Of a stretch of DNA of 64,000 bases, positions 30,944-43,041 are shown one piece after another (position 1 is the first letter of the stretch; every line of letters starts with the position of its first letter). The stretch spans positions 496,001 to 560,000 of the forward strand of contig NW_004457639.1 of assembly GCF_000203815.1 (NCBI RefSeq). The letters are read 5' to 3'. Under the pieces are notes generated by a model. That model was given only the letters and a program-made list of their open reading frames with translations, had not been told where the DNA came from and searched no databases. Source of the DNA: Cavenderia fasciculata. Taxonomy: Eukaryota; Evosea; Eumycetozoa; Acytosteliales; Cavenderiaceae. The position numbers and the translations under genes are program-made.

Positions 30944-32500
30944 CAGCTGTCTATGTCTGCCAAAAACATCCAAGAATTTAAACTAATGGACGAATGGATT
31001 CAGCTATTCTGTAAAGCTACATCATCCAAAGTCAACACTGACAAATGTGTGATCATGTCACCTGGCAGTCCAACCAATTTACCGTACCCACTGATGGACA
31101 AGGAAAGCAAAGAACGATACCCGGCTATTACTTTAACCAGTTTGGTTTGGTACCACACCTTCCAGAGCGTATTGACAAGAACGATTTGATTAGATGGAAA
31201 CCTAAACACAACAATAACTATAGAGGTAAATTATCTTTGCTCAAAACATATGGTTTGTCACAATTAAATTATTTTATGTACCTTGAATCACTTAGTCACG
31301 AGGTAATCACCACGAGGTAAAGAACAATCGAGTTGCAAAGGTTTCATTTGCCCAATCATGGATGGACCAACTCATCCAAGACAAACCAAACGACTTTGTC
31401 CGTCTCTGCCGCAGCCAGTGGGAGAAGCTCACCCAACCCTACGACGTCAGCAGAGAGGCTGTTCCCAAGCCAGCAATGGAACCAGACAAAAGAGGAAGAG
31501 TACCTCTCAAGCAAGTGTACCTCCAAAGGCTGACCATAGCCAACGAAAAGTGGAATGTGTACGACCCGACCCCAGGCCAAAAGATCTTAGCAACCGATGA
31601 CAGAGTGTATCTAATGAACGCACTAGCTGCTCTATCTACCATCGTGTTACCAAAGGGTCGAGATCTGGTTTGGAAATACGTAACCAAATGTCTCCATCTG
31701 TGTGTCGTGTGGTAAAGATGAATCCTCCAAGCACTTGTTCTTCCAATGCAAGGAGACCACGCTGCCAGTGAAGATACTGAAAGAGGTTACTGCTGCCAAC
31801 AACATTACACCACCAGTTTGGGACATCACCCTCCTCAACCTCAACAAACTCCAATGACTACAAACATGGTCGCTTCAATATTCGAACGAATATGGTTCCG
31901 ACGTAATGATCTACGTCACCAAAGAGATGAACCATTCACTGAACAATACCTGCGAGCTAGACTGCTAAATGATATGCGACATATTATCAAAGTAAACTGG
32001 GACAAGACGTTTGAATTATGTAATCGATGGCACTTGGCTCTAATGAACCAAACCGACGAGTCAGCAATACATACGATTACAGAACGAATTCAAACTATCA
32101 TCCTTCGATTCTCCTCCGACTACAACCATCCTACTGTCTACAAGATCGCACTACCTAGTCATTTGGAGAGGTACATGACTCTGCGTACACTACATCTATA
32201 ATCGATCACCTCAACCTCTTTCTTCTCATCCTCCTCAACACCTTCATCTTCTTCTATTCTCTCTTCATCTATCAATAATAATATTAATAATATAATAATC
32301 AACTAAATAATAATAACAAAATTGAATAATCAACACAATATTACTGCCTTTGGCAAAGAGAAAAAAAAAAAAAAAATAGCAATATCATTTAATTTACTTT
32401 TAGAACAAGCAACAATCCAAAACAATCCAACATGCTTGATCACAAACAAAAAAGATACATGATCAAAAATAAAAATATCAAATCTTACTCCAGAACAAAA
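30944..32500 (+). mobile_element. 5'-truncated LINE (TRE/L1-like non-LTR retrotransposon), broken ORF2 3' part and tail
   Basis: The plus strand encodes pieces of the C-terminal half of a non-LTR reverse transcriptase: WIQLFCKATSSKVNTDKC (end of the RT domain), GYYFNQFGLVPHL, then a zinc-finger-like CGKDESSKHLFFQC region and a C-terminal region (FERIWFRRNDLRHQRDEP) that stays open to the stop codon near 32201. The frame is broken about three times. After the ORF come pyrimidine-rich sequence, TAATAATA units and an A-run (about 32360-32376) that also appear in the minus-oriented copy at 26600-26815. Dictyostelid TRE elements insert next to tRNA genes; here a tRNA-Gly lies about 400 bp downstream. 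No 5' end, ORF1 or endonuclease is present. Confidence 0.8.
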
Positions 32501-32894
32501 CCACTTTTGCATTTTTTAATTGTTATTATAAGTACGACTGCGGCTTCAGTTTTTATATGACAGAATTTAAAAAGAAATCCCACACAACCTCTCCTCTCTC
32601 ATTGTAGTCAAAATTGATTGGTTGGTTGATTGATTGATCGATTGATTGGGGAATTGATTAATTGATTGGTTGATCTGTTGTGTAACGGATCGCTGGTTGG
32701 TTGGGCCCGTACTCGCGTGGTGCTAATCTCACGGGTGCCTCTCGAGCAGTCAACAAGGAGATTACTTAGTTCGGTGCATGTGGTGTGGTGTAATTGCTCG
32801 TTTCTATTGCGGTTGGTCGCCATCAGGTGGTTGATAAAAACGAGGCCAAAATTTTTGAGGTCAAAAAACAAAGACACCAAAAATCCTTCAATAA
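32501..32894. other. Spacer between LINE tail and tRNA-Gly
   Basis: TTGATTGG-type repeats lie at about 32611-32677. Next is a comparatively G/C-rich stretch (about 32685-32830) with short open frames but no recognisable protein or RNA. It may be older repeat debris. Confidence 0.4.
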
Positions 32895-32965
32895 GCACCA
32901 ATGGTTCAATGGTAGAATGGATCCCTGCCACGGATTCGATCCGAGTTCGATTCTCGGTTGGTGCA
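32895..32965 (+). tRNA. tRNA-Gly (GCC)
   Basis: The acceptor stem GCACCAA pairs perfectly with TTGGTGC, with discriminator A at 32965. The D arm carries GGTTCAATGGTAGAA (A box). The anticodon loop in CCCTGCCACGG reads GCC. The T arm is CCGAG-TTCGATT-CTCGG (B box GTTCGATTC). Length and sequence match eukaryotic tRNA-Gly(GCC) very closely. A T5 terminator follows at about 32969-32973. Confidence 0.96.
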
Positions 32966-33223
32966 CTCTTTTTGCCCTATTTAACTTTTTTTTTTTGCGG
33001 CAGGGCTCAAATCACGTTCTCCTCTTCATTCCCTATCGATTGAGCTAGGTTTCATTCATTTCCATCAAATCCTCATACAAGAAAACAACCAATCAAGTAA
33101 AATGGATAGCAAAATAACATTAAAAAAAAGTAGAAAAACTTTGTTAGTCGATCATCGTTTTTCAACAATTAATCTTAAAGATTTAAACTTTTTCTTATTT
33201 GTAATACAAATATTTCTATAGCA

Positions 33224-36200
33224 ATGTTATCTGCAGCAGTAGGTAGATCTGTTTTAAATCGTGTTGCAAATGTCAACCGATTGAGATCAACCTCTTCAAA
33301 TTTGGTTTCAGGTTGTTTAACCTCTTACAACAACAACAACAACAATGATAGTAGTAGTAACAAGTGCTATTATAATGTACCAAAGAATAATAATAGTAAT
33401 AATCAGTATTGTCGTCAATTTAGTAATACATCAATCACTAGATCATCTGAACCAATAACAAAACCATCATCAACAACAAGATCAAGAGGAAAAGGTACCT
33501 TGAAATTATAATGTATACATATCATCCATTCATTCTAATCAAATTTAACCTCTATATATTTGTTTTTATGTAGAAAGAGAAAGAAATGAATTAAAAAAAG
33601 GTGATAGATTACATGGATATGTTGTTTTAGAGGTTAGAGATGTACCAGAGCGACAATTTAGAACCTATACATTGGAACATGAAAAGACAGGAGCCAAACA
33701 CTTGCACATTGATTGTGAAGACAAGAATAATATCTTTTCAGTGACTTTTAGAACGACACCGATGGATTCGACTGGTGTCGCTCACATTCTCGAGCACACT
33801 ACACTGTGTGGATCTAAAAAGTATCCAGTTCGTGACCCATTCTTTAACATGCTCAAACGTTCACTCAACACTTATATGAATGCATGGACTGCACCAGACC
33901 ACACATCCTACCCATTTGGTACACAAGACGAGACAGACTATTACAACTTGCTCGGAGTCTATCTCGATGCAACCTTTTTCCCCAATCTTGCCGAACACGA
34001 TTTCCGCCAAGAAGGACATCGTCTAGAGTTTGAAAAAAACGACGATCCATCAACACCACTACAATACAAGGGAATTGTATTCAACGAAATGAAGGGAGCA
34101 CTCTCTGACCCATCATCCTACTTTGCCGAAATTCAACAACAACTCTTGTACCCCGGTACCACCTATTCTCACAATTCAGGTGGTGAACCAAAGGATATCC
34201 CAACACTCTCCTACGAGCAATTAAAAGATTTCCATCAAAAACATTATCATCCTTCCAATTCTCATTTCTTTACCTATGGTGATTTACCTCTTGAAAATCA
34301 TCTAAAATATATTCAAGAAAATGTTCTCTATCAATTCGATCGTACTGATGTTAGTAGTACTGCTATTACAAATGTTAAACGTTGGTCTGAACCAAAATCA
34401 ATTAAAACTACTTGTCCTCCTTCAACTAGTAAGAAAAAAAAGAAAAAAAACAAAAAGAAAAGATTAATATTAATTTTCTTTTATTTTCTCTTTAGTGGAA
34501 ACTGATAGAAAATATAAATTTAGTTTATCAGTATTACATAATAATAATTCAGATATTTATGAATCATTGGTATTAAATATCCTTAGTACATTATTACTTA
34601 GAGGTACAAGTACACCAATGTATCAATCATTATTACAATCTGGATTGGCATTGGATTATACACCAGGAACAGGATTTGAAGAAGGTTTATTTGAAAGTGC
34701 ATTTTCAGTTGGTGGTGTTGGTATTCGTGAACAAGATGTTGCAAAAGTTCAAGAAACCATACTAGAGACAATGGCCAAAGTTGAAAAAGAAGGATTTGAT
34801 GAAAAGAATATTGAATCTGTACTTCATCAATATGAATACTCTCAAAAGGATGTTAGCGCTTCATTTGGTATAAAGTTGGCTGGTGTCGTTCATTCCCTAC
34901 TCGTTCACAATTTAGATCCTGTTGAACGTCTTCATCTTAATCAATACGTTGAACGTTTCCGTCAACAAGTATTGATTGAAAAGAAACCAATTCTTCAACA
35001 AAAGATTCGTGAAATTTTAGATAATCCCCATCGTCTAAATTTAACAATGGTCTCTGATGATTCTCTACAACAAAAAGAAAAACAAGATGAAATTGAAAAA
35101 TTAGCCAAAATCAATTCAAAATTATCGATCGAGGAAAAGAAAAAGATTGTAGAACAAGCTTTAGATTTACAATCACGTCAAAATCTTGCTCAAGATGTTT
35201 CATGTCTACCTAGAATCTTAATTTCAGATATTGAAAAAAAACAAGAAAAGATTCCATTTATTGATCAATTTGTTAGAGATACACCATTACGTCTATTGGA
35301 TCTTCCAACAAATGGTATCACATATTTTAGATCAATCATTGATATTTCAACAATGCCTGATAATCTTAAAATTTATTTACCATTCTACTCTAATGTAAGC
35401 TAAAATAGAACAAATAACATAAAATAATAATTATTAATTTTCTTTTTTTTTTTTAATTTTAGTTAATGACATCAATGGGAGCAGGAAAATTTGATGATAA
35501 GCAATTAGATACAGAGATGAATTTATATACAGGTAGATTTGGATCATCACCAATGATATCAACTAGTCCATTTGATTTAAATGTGGTTGGAGAAAGTTTA
35601 TATATTCGTAGTGCATGTTTAAACAAAAATATTGAAAAAATGTTTGACTTGTGGAATATGATTCTATTGGATAATCATTGGGAGAATCCAGATCTAATCA
35701 AGATTTTAATGGGTCAAATTCAATCTTCAATTGTTGAAAATATTCCATCATCTGGTTTATCTTATGCTAGTCTGACTAGTGCTTCCAATTTTACACGTGC
35801 AACTCATCTTTCTGAACAATGGAGTGGTTTATCTCATGTTGCATTGGTTAATCAATTGGTCTCTTCCCATGACTATCAAGGATTAATCGAAAAACTTTTA
35901 GCAATTAACCAGTTTATTACCGATCGTTCATTAATGCGTAGTTGTATTACAACTGAAAAGGATACTATACCATTGGCAACTGAAAAATTATCTCATTTCC
36001 TCGGTCATTTCCAATCGCGTAATACAATGAAAACAAATACCAATCAATTTGATAGTATTGTTGCTCAAAATGCCATACCAAAATATTTTGGTATACCAAG
36101 TGCAGTCAATTATATTTCAAAGGCATATCAAGGTGTTGCTTATACTCATCAAGATTCTGCAAGATTACAAGTACTAAGCAAGGTACTTGGTGAATACCTT

Positions 36201-36626
36201 CACAAGGAAATTAGAGAAAAAGGAGGTGCCTATGGTGGAGGTGTATCCTATGACAGCGGTGTCATTGGTTTTTACTCTTATCGTGATCCAAACCTTCAAC
36301 GTACCATCGACGCTTTTGGACAATCCATTCAATGGTCAGTCTCTGACAAGATCACCACTGAAAATATCGAAAACGCCCAACTATCAATCTTTTCCGCTTT
36401 CGATGCTCCAGAATCACCCTCTTCCAAGGGTCTAGGTGAATGGAGTAGAGGTATCACTCACGAAATGAAACAACAACGTCGTGATCGTCTATTCAACATT
36501 GATAAACAACAATTGGAACAAGTTGCTGAAAAATATCTTATCAATCAAACAAATTATACAACTATTCTGGGTAAACAAGATCAAGAAATTAAAAATGAAA
36601 AAAATTTTAATTATAAAGATATTTAA
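33224..36626 (+). CDS. pitrm1: Mitochondrial presequence protease (PreP/PITRM1), M16C zinc metallopeptidase
   Basis: Four exons: 33224-33494, 33574-34428, 34496-35394, 35463-36626; 1062 residues, as in human PITRM1. The N-terminal 90 residues are Arg/Ser/Asn-rich and free of acidic residues early on (MLSAAVGRSVLNRVANVNRL), fitting a mitochondrial import signal. The inverted zinc motif HXXEH is present as AHILEHTTLCGSKKYPVRDPF, and the downstream metal-ligand Glu region reads GIVFNEMKGALSDP. C-terminal M16C features are also clear (REKGGAYGGGVSYDSG, FYSYRDPNL). The enzyme degrades cleaved presequences and other unstructured peptides in the matrix. The region after the repeat island is intact, so the island ends cleanly before it. 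It converges on TRIP13 with 48 bp between stop codons. Confidence 0.95.
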
Positions 36627-36674
36627 AATCTAAAAAATAAATCAAAGAAGATTTGATTAATTCATTTCAATTGA

Positions 36675-38086
36675 TTAATTCATTTCAATTGATTTATTCA
36701 TTTCAATTTCTTCTAAAATTACATTTTCATAGGAATTGAGAAAGGGATCTAAATGACAAATTGATTGATCCTGTATAGTTTTTGAAAAAGCAAGAAAAGC
36801 AAGTTTTCTAAGTGAACGTCCACTTGTACCTTGAGATAAATTTGATAATTTAATCATCATCTTTGATTGATCTACATTGTTTGAATCTTGTTTGATTAAA
36901 TTCTTTTTAATTAATTCATCAATACAAGATTTGATGATAATAAATCTAGCAAATTCTTTAGGTGGTCCAATAAATTGTTTAATATCAACTCTGTCTATAA
37001 ATGCAACATCAACAGCACCCATTAAATTTGAAGTTGTTAGGATTAAAATATTTGGAAATGATTTTAATCGATCCAATTGTGTCAAAAATGCATTGACCAC
37101 TCTAATAGAATCTGATGGTTCAGATCCTGATAAAGCAGACTTTCTAGCTGCAGTTAAACTCTCCACTTCATCAATCAATACAACAACCAATGTATCTTTA
37201 TCCTCTGCTTGTTCTCTAATCTTTTCAAATACTTTCATTACTAATTTTCCACTTTCTGAAAACCACTTTGAAAAATATAAAAAAAAAAAGGTTTAATATA
37301 TATATATATATATTTATATTTTTTGTTTTTTTTACTTACTTTACTAAATAAACTATGAGAATTAATTTCAAAAAGTATTGATTGTTGAAAAAGATGATTA
37401 TATTGAATTGATAATTTTTGAGCCAAAGCTTTACATAGACTTGTCTTTCCAGTTCCAGGTGGACCATTTAATAAAATGATTCGATTATGTGATATAATAT
37501 TATCATCAATATTTGATTTTGAAAATAATACCAATGTTGACATATAATTTAATATCTTTTGTTTAATTCCATCATCATAAATTAAACTACAAAAAGAAAG
37601 AGAAAGAGAGAGAGAGAGAAGAGATTAGAAAATTGATCAATTATATCTATGTCTTACTTACTTTTCCCATAAAGTATTTAATTGAATATTTGGTAGAACT
37701 AATATTTGATAGGGAGATGCTTCTTCTTCAGTATCACCATCTTCTTCAACTGATTCTTCATTTGATAGTTTATAAATATGAACAAGTTTCTTTACCTCTA
37801 TAGTTTCCAATCCACCTTTATAATCAATTAGACTATTACTACTAGAGGTGAATACTTTAATCTCTTTTACATCTTTTGATAATTGATCATTAAATACATT
37901 TGAATCAAGTATCATTTTAAATTCATCATGATGTAATGATTGTTGTTGTTGTTGTTGATCTTGTTGATATTTTAATATTCTTGTAAATAATAGATCTGGT
38001 GCTGATTCAATAATAGACTTTATTCTATTATATTGTATATTTGATTCATCTTTTAATAATACTTCTATATTTAATATTATTTTCAT
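36675..38086 (-). CDS. trip13: TRIP13/Pch2 AAA+ ATPase
   Basis: Three exons on the minus strand: 38086-37662, 37586-37340, 37265-36675; 420 residues. Walker A is LLNGPPGTGKTSLCKALA, Walker B is VVVLIDEVESL, and sensor 1 is ILTTSN, followed by FIDRVDIKQFIGPP. KWFSESGKLVMKVFEKI is diagnostic of TRIP13. The N-terminal substrate-recognition domain carries a short polyQ insert. TRIP13 with p31comet remodels HORMA proteins such as Mad2 and HORMAD, controlling the spindle checkpoint and meiotic recombination. The third exon uses a CAAAG acceptor rather than a T-rich TTTAG one, but the join gives the exact family sequence. Confidence 0.95.
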
Positions 38087-38181
38087 TCTTTTTTTTAAAA
38101 ATGAACTGTGAAAAAGGGTCTATCTCTATGTGATGTTCATGATTCAAAGTTTAATTTAATTTTTAATAAATAATCATAATA

Positions 38182-39228
38182 ATGACAGATACTACTACTA
38201 TTTCTACTTCTACTACCATACAACAACAATATTTATTATCAACAAAACAATTTAAACAATTTAATGAAAATGGTTATTTAATAGTAGATGGATTAATTAG
38301 TTTAGAACAAATAGATAATGTATTTAAAGATATTAAAGTTAAATTAGATCATCTTGAATCAAGTCTTTTCAAACATAATAAAATCAATAGTTGTACAACC
38401 AATACATCTACAACTTTGGATGAAAGAATCATAAATATAGAAAATCAATACAAAGGAGCATCGATAATGTTACATTCAATGTTTGCTGGTAGATTGGTTA
38501 AATCGATTGGTGATATTATGCAGAGTGAAGCAACACTAGATATCATTCAACAATTATTGGCAGATGGTAATATATCTGGACACCCAGAATGGAATGTTAG
38601 AGTAAAGATACCAAATAATAGAAGTTTTGAAGTTCCTTGGCATCAAGATGCTGCCTATCTTGCAGAGGGTGCAGACGCATTTGATCAAATAACAGTTTGG
38701 ATTCCTCTGGTTGATATTAACGATTGTAATGGACCAGTTGAATTAATACCTTGTAAAGATCCTAAATTATTACCTCACAAATTACAAAAAATACATCGCA
38801 GTGGAGATCAACAATTAAATGAATCTTGGTATCTCGAAATACCAGAATCTCATCTAAATGTTGACAATACAACTATAGTTAATGCAAGTGGAATGAAAAG
38901 AGGATCAGCATTATTTTTTAACAACAAAATACCTCATTCTAGTACAACCAATATAAGTAATAGTGTACGTTGGACTATAGATATTAGATATCAAAAGACA
39001 ACTGATCCATCTGGTTTCTATCCAATAGATTCAATTGAATCAAAACAAGAAATTAAAATGAAACTAAGATCTGATCAACAAAGATCTATACCTATAGATT
39101 ATAATCATTGGAGTGGTCATAATGATATTTTAATGACATCTTTAAAAAAAAATGATAAAAAGGATAAAGAAGAAGATATATTTAAATATAGTATTATTGA
39201 AGGTCCTTGGATGGATAGATGGAAATAA
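38182..39228 (+). CDS. Phytanoyl-CoA dioxygenase (PhyH) family Fe(II)/2-oxoglutarate oxygenase
   Basis: A single-exon ORF of 348 residues. The iron facial triad is visible: WHQDAAYL supplies His and Asp, and the distal His is in FFNNKIPHSS, followed by the 2-oxoglutarate-binding Arg in SVRWTIDIRYQ. FNENGYLIVDGLISLEQI near the N-terminus is the usual PhyH opening (F...GY..V...). The substrate cannot be told; family members hydroxylate phytanoyl-CoA or unrelated small molecules. No PTS1 ends the protein (the last residues are WMDRWK), so peroxisomal location is not supported. The short Thr-rich N-terminus is typical low complexity. Confidence 0.85.
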   Translation: MTDTTTISTSTTIQQQYLLSTKQFKQFNENGYLIVDGLISLEQIDNVFKDIKVKLDHLESSLFKHNKINSCTTNTSTTLDERIINIENQYKGASIMLHSMFAGRLVKSIGDIMQSEATLDIIQQLLADGNISGHPEWNVRVKIPNNRSFEVPWHQDAAYLAEGADAFDQITVWIPLVDINDCNGPVELIPCKDPKLLPHKLQKIHRSGDQQLNESWYLEIPESHLNVDNTTIVNASGMKRGSALFFNNKIPHSSTTNISNSVRWTIDIRYQKTTDPSGFYPIDSIESKQEIKMKLRSDQQRSIPIDYNHWSGHNDILMTSLKKNDKKDKEEDIFKYSIIEGPWMDRWK

Positions 39229-39388
39229 TAATAATAATAAAAAATTAAATATTAAATTATATTCTATTTTTCTTTTTTGTTTCTCAACGTTCGCTTGACG
39301 ATGATGTCTTTAAACTTTTGATTTTAAAATGTTATTTGTATTCCCCCTCTTATAAGAGATAAATATAGATTCTTCTTTAGAGTTGATC

Positions 39389-41642
39389 ATGGATCCATTT
39401 GGAGATCATGATGACTTGGGTATTGGAGGAGCAAGTAAGAGTAAATTCACATTTGACTTTGATGATGAAGATATATTAGATGAAAGTCAAACACTGGTCA
39501 ATAATAGATCTATTTCACCGACCGATGATGATGATAACGATAATCATAATGATAATAGAACAATTGAAAGTGTATGTATATTATATCTATCATATTTGTT
39601 ATGTTTATCAAACTCATTCCCTAACTCTATTCTACTTTTTAGCAACTATTTTCAAGTAAATTAGAGAATCATTGTTTACAACAACAATTGGTTGAACTGA
39701 CAAAACTATTGGATCAAGAAAGAAAAAGAACCAATGGATTAAAACAAACCAATCAAGATGATGATGATTCTGATCATTCTTCTTCTACTGATTCTGATGA
39801 TGATGAAAAAGAATTTGAAGAAATCATTGATAGATTAGTAACAAAAAGAGAACAACAACAACAACAAGATCAAGAGTCAATGGTTTTAAAGGAAAAACAA
39901 GAATATAAACCAATGGTTGTTTTAAATGATGATAAAAGAAAAGAGATTGAAGAAGATTTGACAAGAGCAATTGATAGTTTGAAAAAAATTGCAACTTATT
40001 CAAAAGATGCTCTCAAACAAACTAGAAATTATCGTGATTATATATCTGTGGTACGTGGTAATCGTTCAGCATCGATGGAAAAGAAGGAGAAAAATAGACT
40101 TGCTCTTATCAATGAGATTAAAAGTACTGGTATTCGTTCACTCAGAAAATCAAAATCAACATTTGCAAAAGAATATACTAAAAAGGTTGCTTCCTTTTTC
40201 AAATATGATATTCCTTCTATTACTTCTTCATCTCAACTTGATGAAAAAGAAAAGGAAACTATAAATGAAATACAAGAGGAAGAAGAAGAAAAGTTACCAG
40301 AACCATCAATTGAAGAAATAGTTGATGAACCCTCAACCAAGAAAAATGATGGAGAAGGTTCTAGATTTCAATGTCATATGTGTAGAAAAAAATATGGAGA
40401 GATTCATTTCTTTTATGAATTGTTGTGTTGGAAATGTGCCAATTTCAACTATGGTTATAGAATGGTTACGGCCGATATGAAAGATCGTATCATGTTGGTA
40501 ACTGGTGCAAGAGTAAAGATTGGATATATTGCATGTCTTAAATTACTGCGTGCTGGTGCAACTGTTTTGGCAACTAGTAGATTCTCCAAAGACACTGTTA
40601 TTCGTTACTCTATGGAAAAGGATTTCAATGATTGGAAAGATAGACTACATGTATATTCATTGGATTTACGTGACTTACGTGCTACCGAAGCATTTTGTCA
40701 ATTCCTTAAATCAAATTATCCCTATCTATCTGGTATCATTAATAATGCTGCTCAAACCATTTCAAGACCTTCACTATTCTATAAAATTCCAATTGAATTG
40801 GAACTTGAACCAATCAATCATCTACCAAAAGATATTCAATCAATTTTAGATGGAAATGTAAAAAAAGAATTATTATTTAAAAATCAAGGAATTAATACAA
40901 ATTATTATAACCTAAATAATAATAATAATATTGGATTTAGAAATCAATTACAATTAACAAGCGATCAAATTGATAATACAACTATGGTTAATGTGAAAAA
41001 TGATGATTTAATTGTATTTGAAGAAATGGATGGAGATGCACAACCAGAAGATAAAAGATCAGTCAATTCTTGGATACAAAAATTGGATCAAGTACCAACG
41101 ATTGACATGTTGGAAGCACATGCAGTATCTTCATTCTCACCATTTATCCTAAATTCTCTACTTGCACCAATGTTGAAAAAGGGTGTACAGAAATTAAAGT
41201 CGGCCCATATCATCAATGTATCGGCCATGGAGGGCAAATTTACAAGATTCTATAAATCGAGTAATCATCCACATACCAATATGGCAAAGGCATCAATGAA
41301 TATGATGACTCGTACTGCTGCTCTTGGATACGCAAATTCTGGTATCTATTTAAATTCTGTTGATACTGGTTGGATTACAAATGAAAATGTACAAATCAAA
41401 AACAAAAAATAATAATAATAGAAAAAGTAAATATTTATTAATACTCTTTTTTTCTTTTTTAATTTTTTTTTTAGCCATATGATATAAAGATTAAACAATT
41501 TACAAATGGAGTAGAATTCCAACCACCATTGGATGAAATTGATGGAGCTGCTAGAGTTTTGGCTCCAATATTTGATGGTATCAATAATAATAATCATGAA
41601 TTTGGTTTATTCTTTAAGGATTATAAGCCTACTTCATGGTAA
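39389..41642 (+). CDS. SDR-fold protein with N-terminal coiled coil and zinc ribbon
   Basis: Three exons: 39389-39571, 39643-41388, 41475-41642; 698 residues. The first 320 residues are acidic, Q/E/K-rich and probably coiled-coil. A Cys4 ribbon follows (FQCHMCRKKYGEIHFFYELLCWKCANFNY shortened here to CHMC and CWKC). Then comes a Rossmann-type short-chain dehydrogenase domain: MLVTGARVKIGYIACLKL (TGxxxGxG-like), SLDLRDLR, GIINNAAQTISRP (NNAG-like) and IINVSAMEGKF. Where most SDRs have YxxxK, this reads TNMAK, so the catalytic tyrosine is replaced while the lysine stays. A 100-residue Asn-rich insert splits the fold. The role is unknown; it may bind nucleotide without ordinary dehydrogenase activity. 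Confidence 0.8.
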
Positions 41643-41773
41643 CCGATGAAACAAAAAAGAAAAGGAAAGAGTTTGATTCAAATAAAATAAAAAAAAAAAG
41701 ACAAATTTTCTCTCCAAAATATCTTGGACCAAAAATCCCAATAACAATCATTGTTTTAAAAAATTAATCATAT

Positions 41774-41774
41774 T

Positions 41775-41803
<29 letters not shown>
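41774..41803 (+). repeat. ATTT tetranucleotide repeat in convergent spacer
   Basis: About seven units of TTTA between the SDR and WIP stop codons. Confidence 0.85.
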
Positions 41804-41806
<3 letters not shown>

Positions 41807-41840
41807 TTAATTATTATTACTTTTTATTTTAGTATTTAGT

Positions 41841-43041
41841 TTAAGAAAATTGAACAAAAGCAGTTGGGAATGAACCAGTCTTTTCACCAGTACACCAATC
41901 ACCATTTACTTCAGTAACATAAATAGTTTCAGTTGCCTTGAATGTCAAATCACCCAAAACAGCATCAGCTTCATAATCATAAAGTGCAACTGCCTTTCTT
42001 CCTTTAGCTATAGAAAATGGTATGGTTAAAAAAAAAAAAGAAAAAAATCGATTAATATCCAATATTCTAATCTCGATCATCTCATAATCTTATCTCTTTT
42101 CTATTTTCTTTTCTTTTTTTTTTTCTATTTACCAGCAGGAGCATTTTGTTTTTGACTAAGTTCTTGTTCCAATTGTTTAACTCTTTGATTGGCTCTATTT
42201 AGTTGATTTTCCAAATCTTGGATTTGGCTGAGGGCATGTCTCAACTCTTCGTCATTGTTTGGGGTAGATGATTGTCTGGATGGTGGTGGGGGTGGTCTAC
42301 TGGTTGGTGGGGGTGGTTGTGGCTTGCCAAAGGCTGGTGGAGGTGGTTGTGGCTTGGCAGACATTGGTGGTGGAGGTGGTTGGGATGTTGGTGGTTTGAA
42401 TGCTGGTGGAGGTGGTTTGCCAAATGTTGGTGGAGCAGCACCAAGTGGAGCTGGTTTACCAAATGATGGTGGTGGCTTACCAAATGATGGTGGTGGTGGA
42501 GTCGATGAGACTGGGGGCGGTGCTGGTTGGAATGATGGTGATGACATTGGAGGTGGTTTCTTTACTGGGCCACCTGGAGCTGATGGTTTTAATTTTGGCA
42601 TGCCTCCTGCAAACAATCCTCCCAATTGTGGTGTACCTCCTCCTCCGCTACTACCTCCATCGTCATATGATGATGATGGTGCTGGTGCTCTTCCCATTGG
42701 TGGTCCTCCCATTGGTTTAGCACCTCCCATTGGAGGTCTTGGCATACCTCCTCCTGGCATACCCATTGGTCCTCCTCCTCCTCCTGCACCTCCTTTTGGT
42801 GCTAGACAAATGAATGAAATGAAATGTTAGTTTGATTGATTGATTGATTACTTTTATACTAATGATTATGTTTGTTCTACATACCAACAGTGACTGGAGC
42901 AGATCTATCATTGGTTGAAGTCTTTTTCAACTTTGCACCTTTATGAATAGAGTTCAATAATGCATTACGATCAGAACTCTTTGGTGGAGTAGAGACTGGT
43001 GGAGGTGGTGCTTTAGGGGGTGGTGGTGGTGGTGGTGGCAT
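41841..43041 (-). CDS. wipA: WIP/verprolin-like actin regulator with C-terminal SH3 domain
   Basis: Three exons on the minus strand: 43041-42885, 42801-42133, 42007-41841; 330 residues. It begins MPPPPPPPPKAPPPP and continues with a WH2 actin-binding motif, DRNALLNSIHKGAKLKKTS, then NDRSAPV; the same order is the N-terminal signature of human WIP (RNALLSDISKGKKLKK, NDRSAP). A long Pro/Gly-rich region with repeated FGKPPP units follows, then a short coiled coil (LENQLNRANQRVKQLEQEL). The protein ends in a full SH3 domain (AVALYDYEADAVLGDLTF, WCTGEKTGSFPTAFVQF). WIP proteins stabilise WASP and drive Arp2/3 actin assembly. Vertebrate WIP has a WASP-binding tail where this has SH3. The start at 43041 is chosen because upstream in-frame residues are Ser/Thr-rich UTR-like sequence. 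Confidence 0.85.

Noticed and set aside
42255-42830. Gly-rich plus-strand frame over the WIP gene
   Set aside because: It is the antisense of proline codons (CCA/CCT read as TGG/AGG/GGT). The minus strand has WH2 and SH3 domains and good splice sites.
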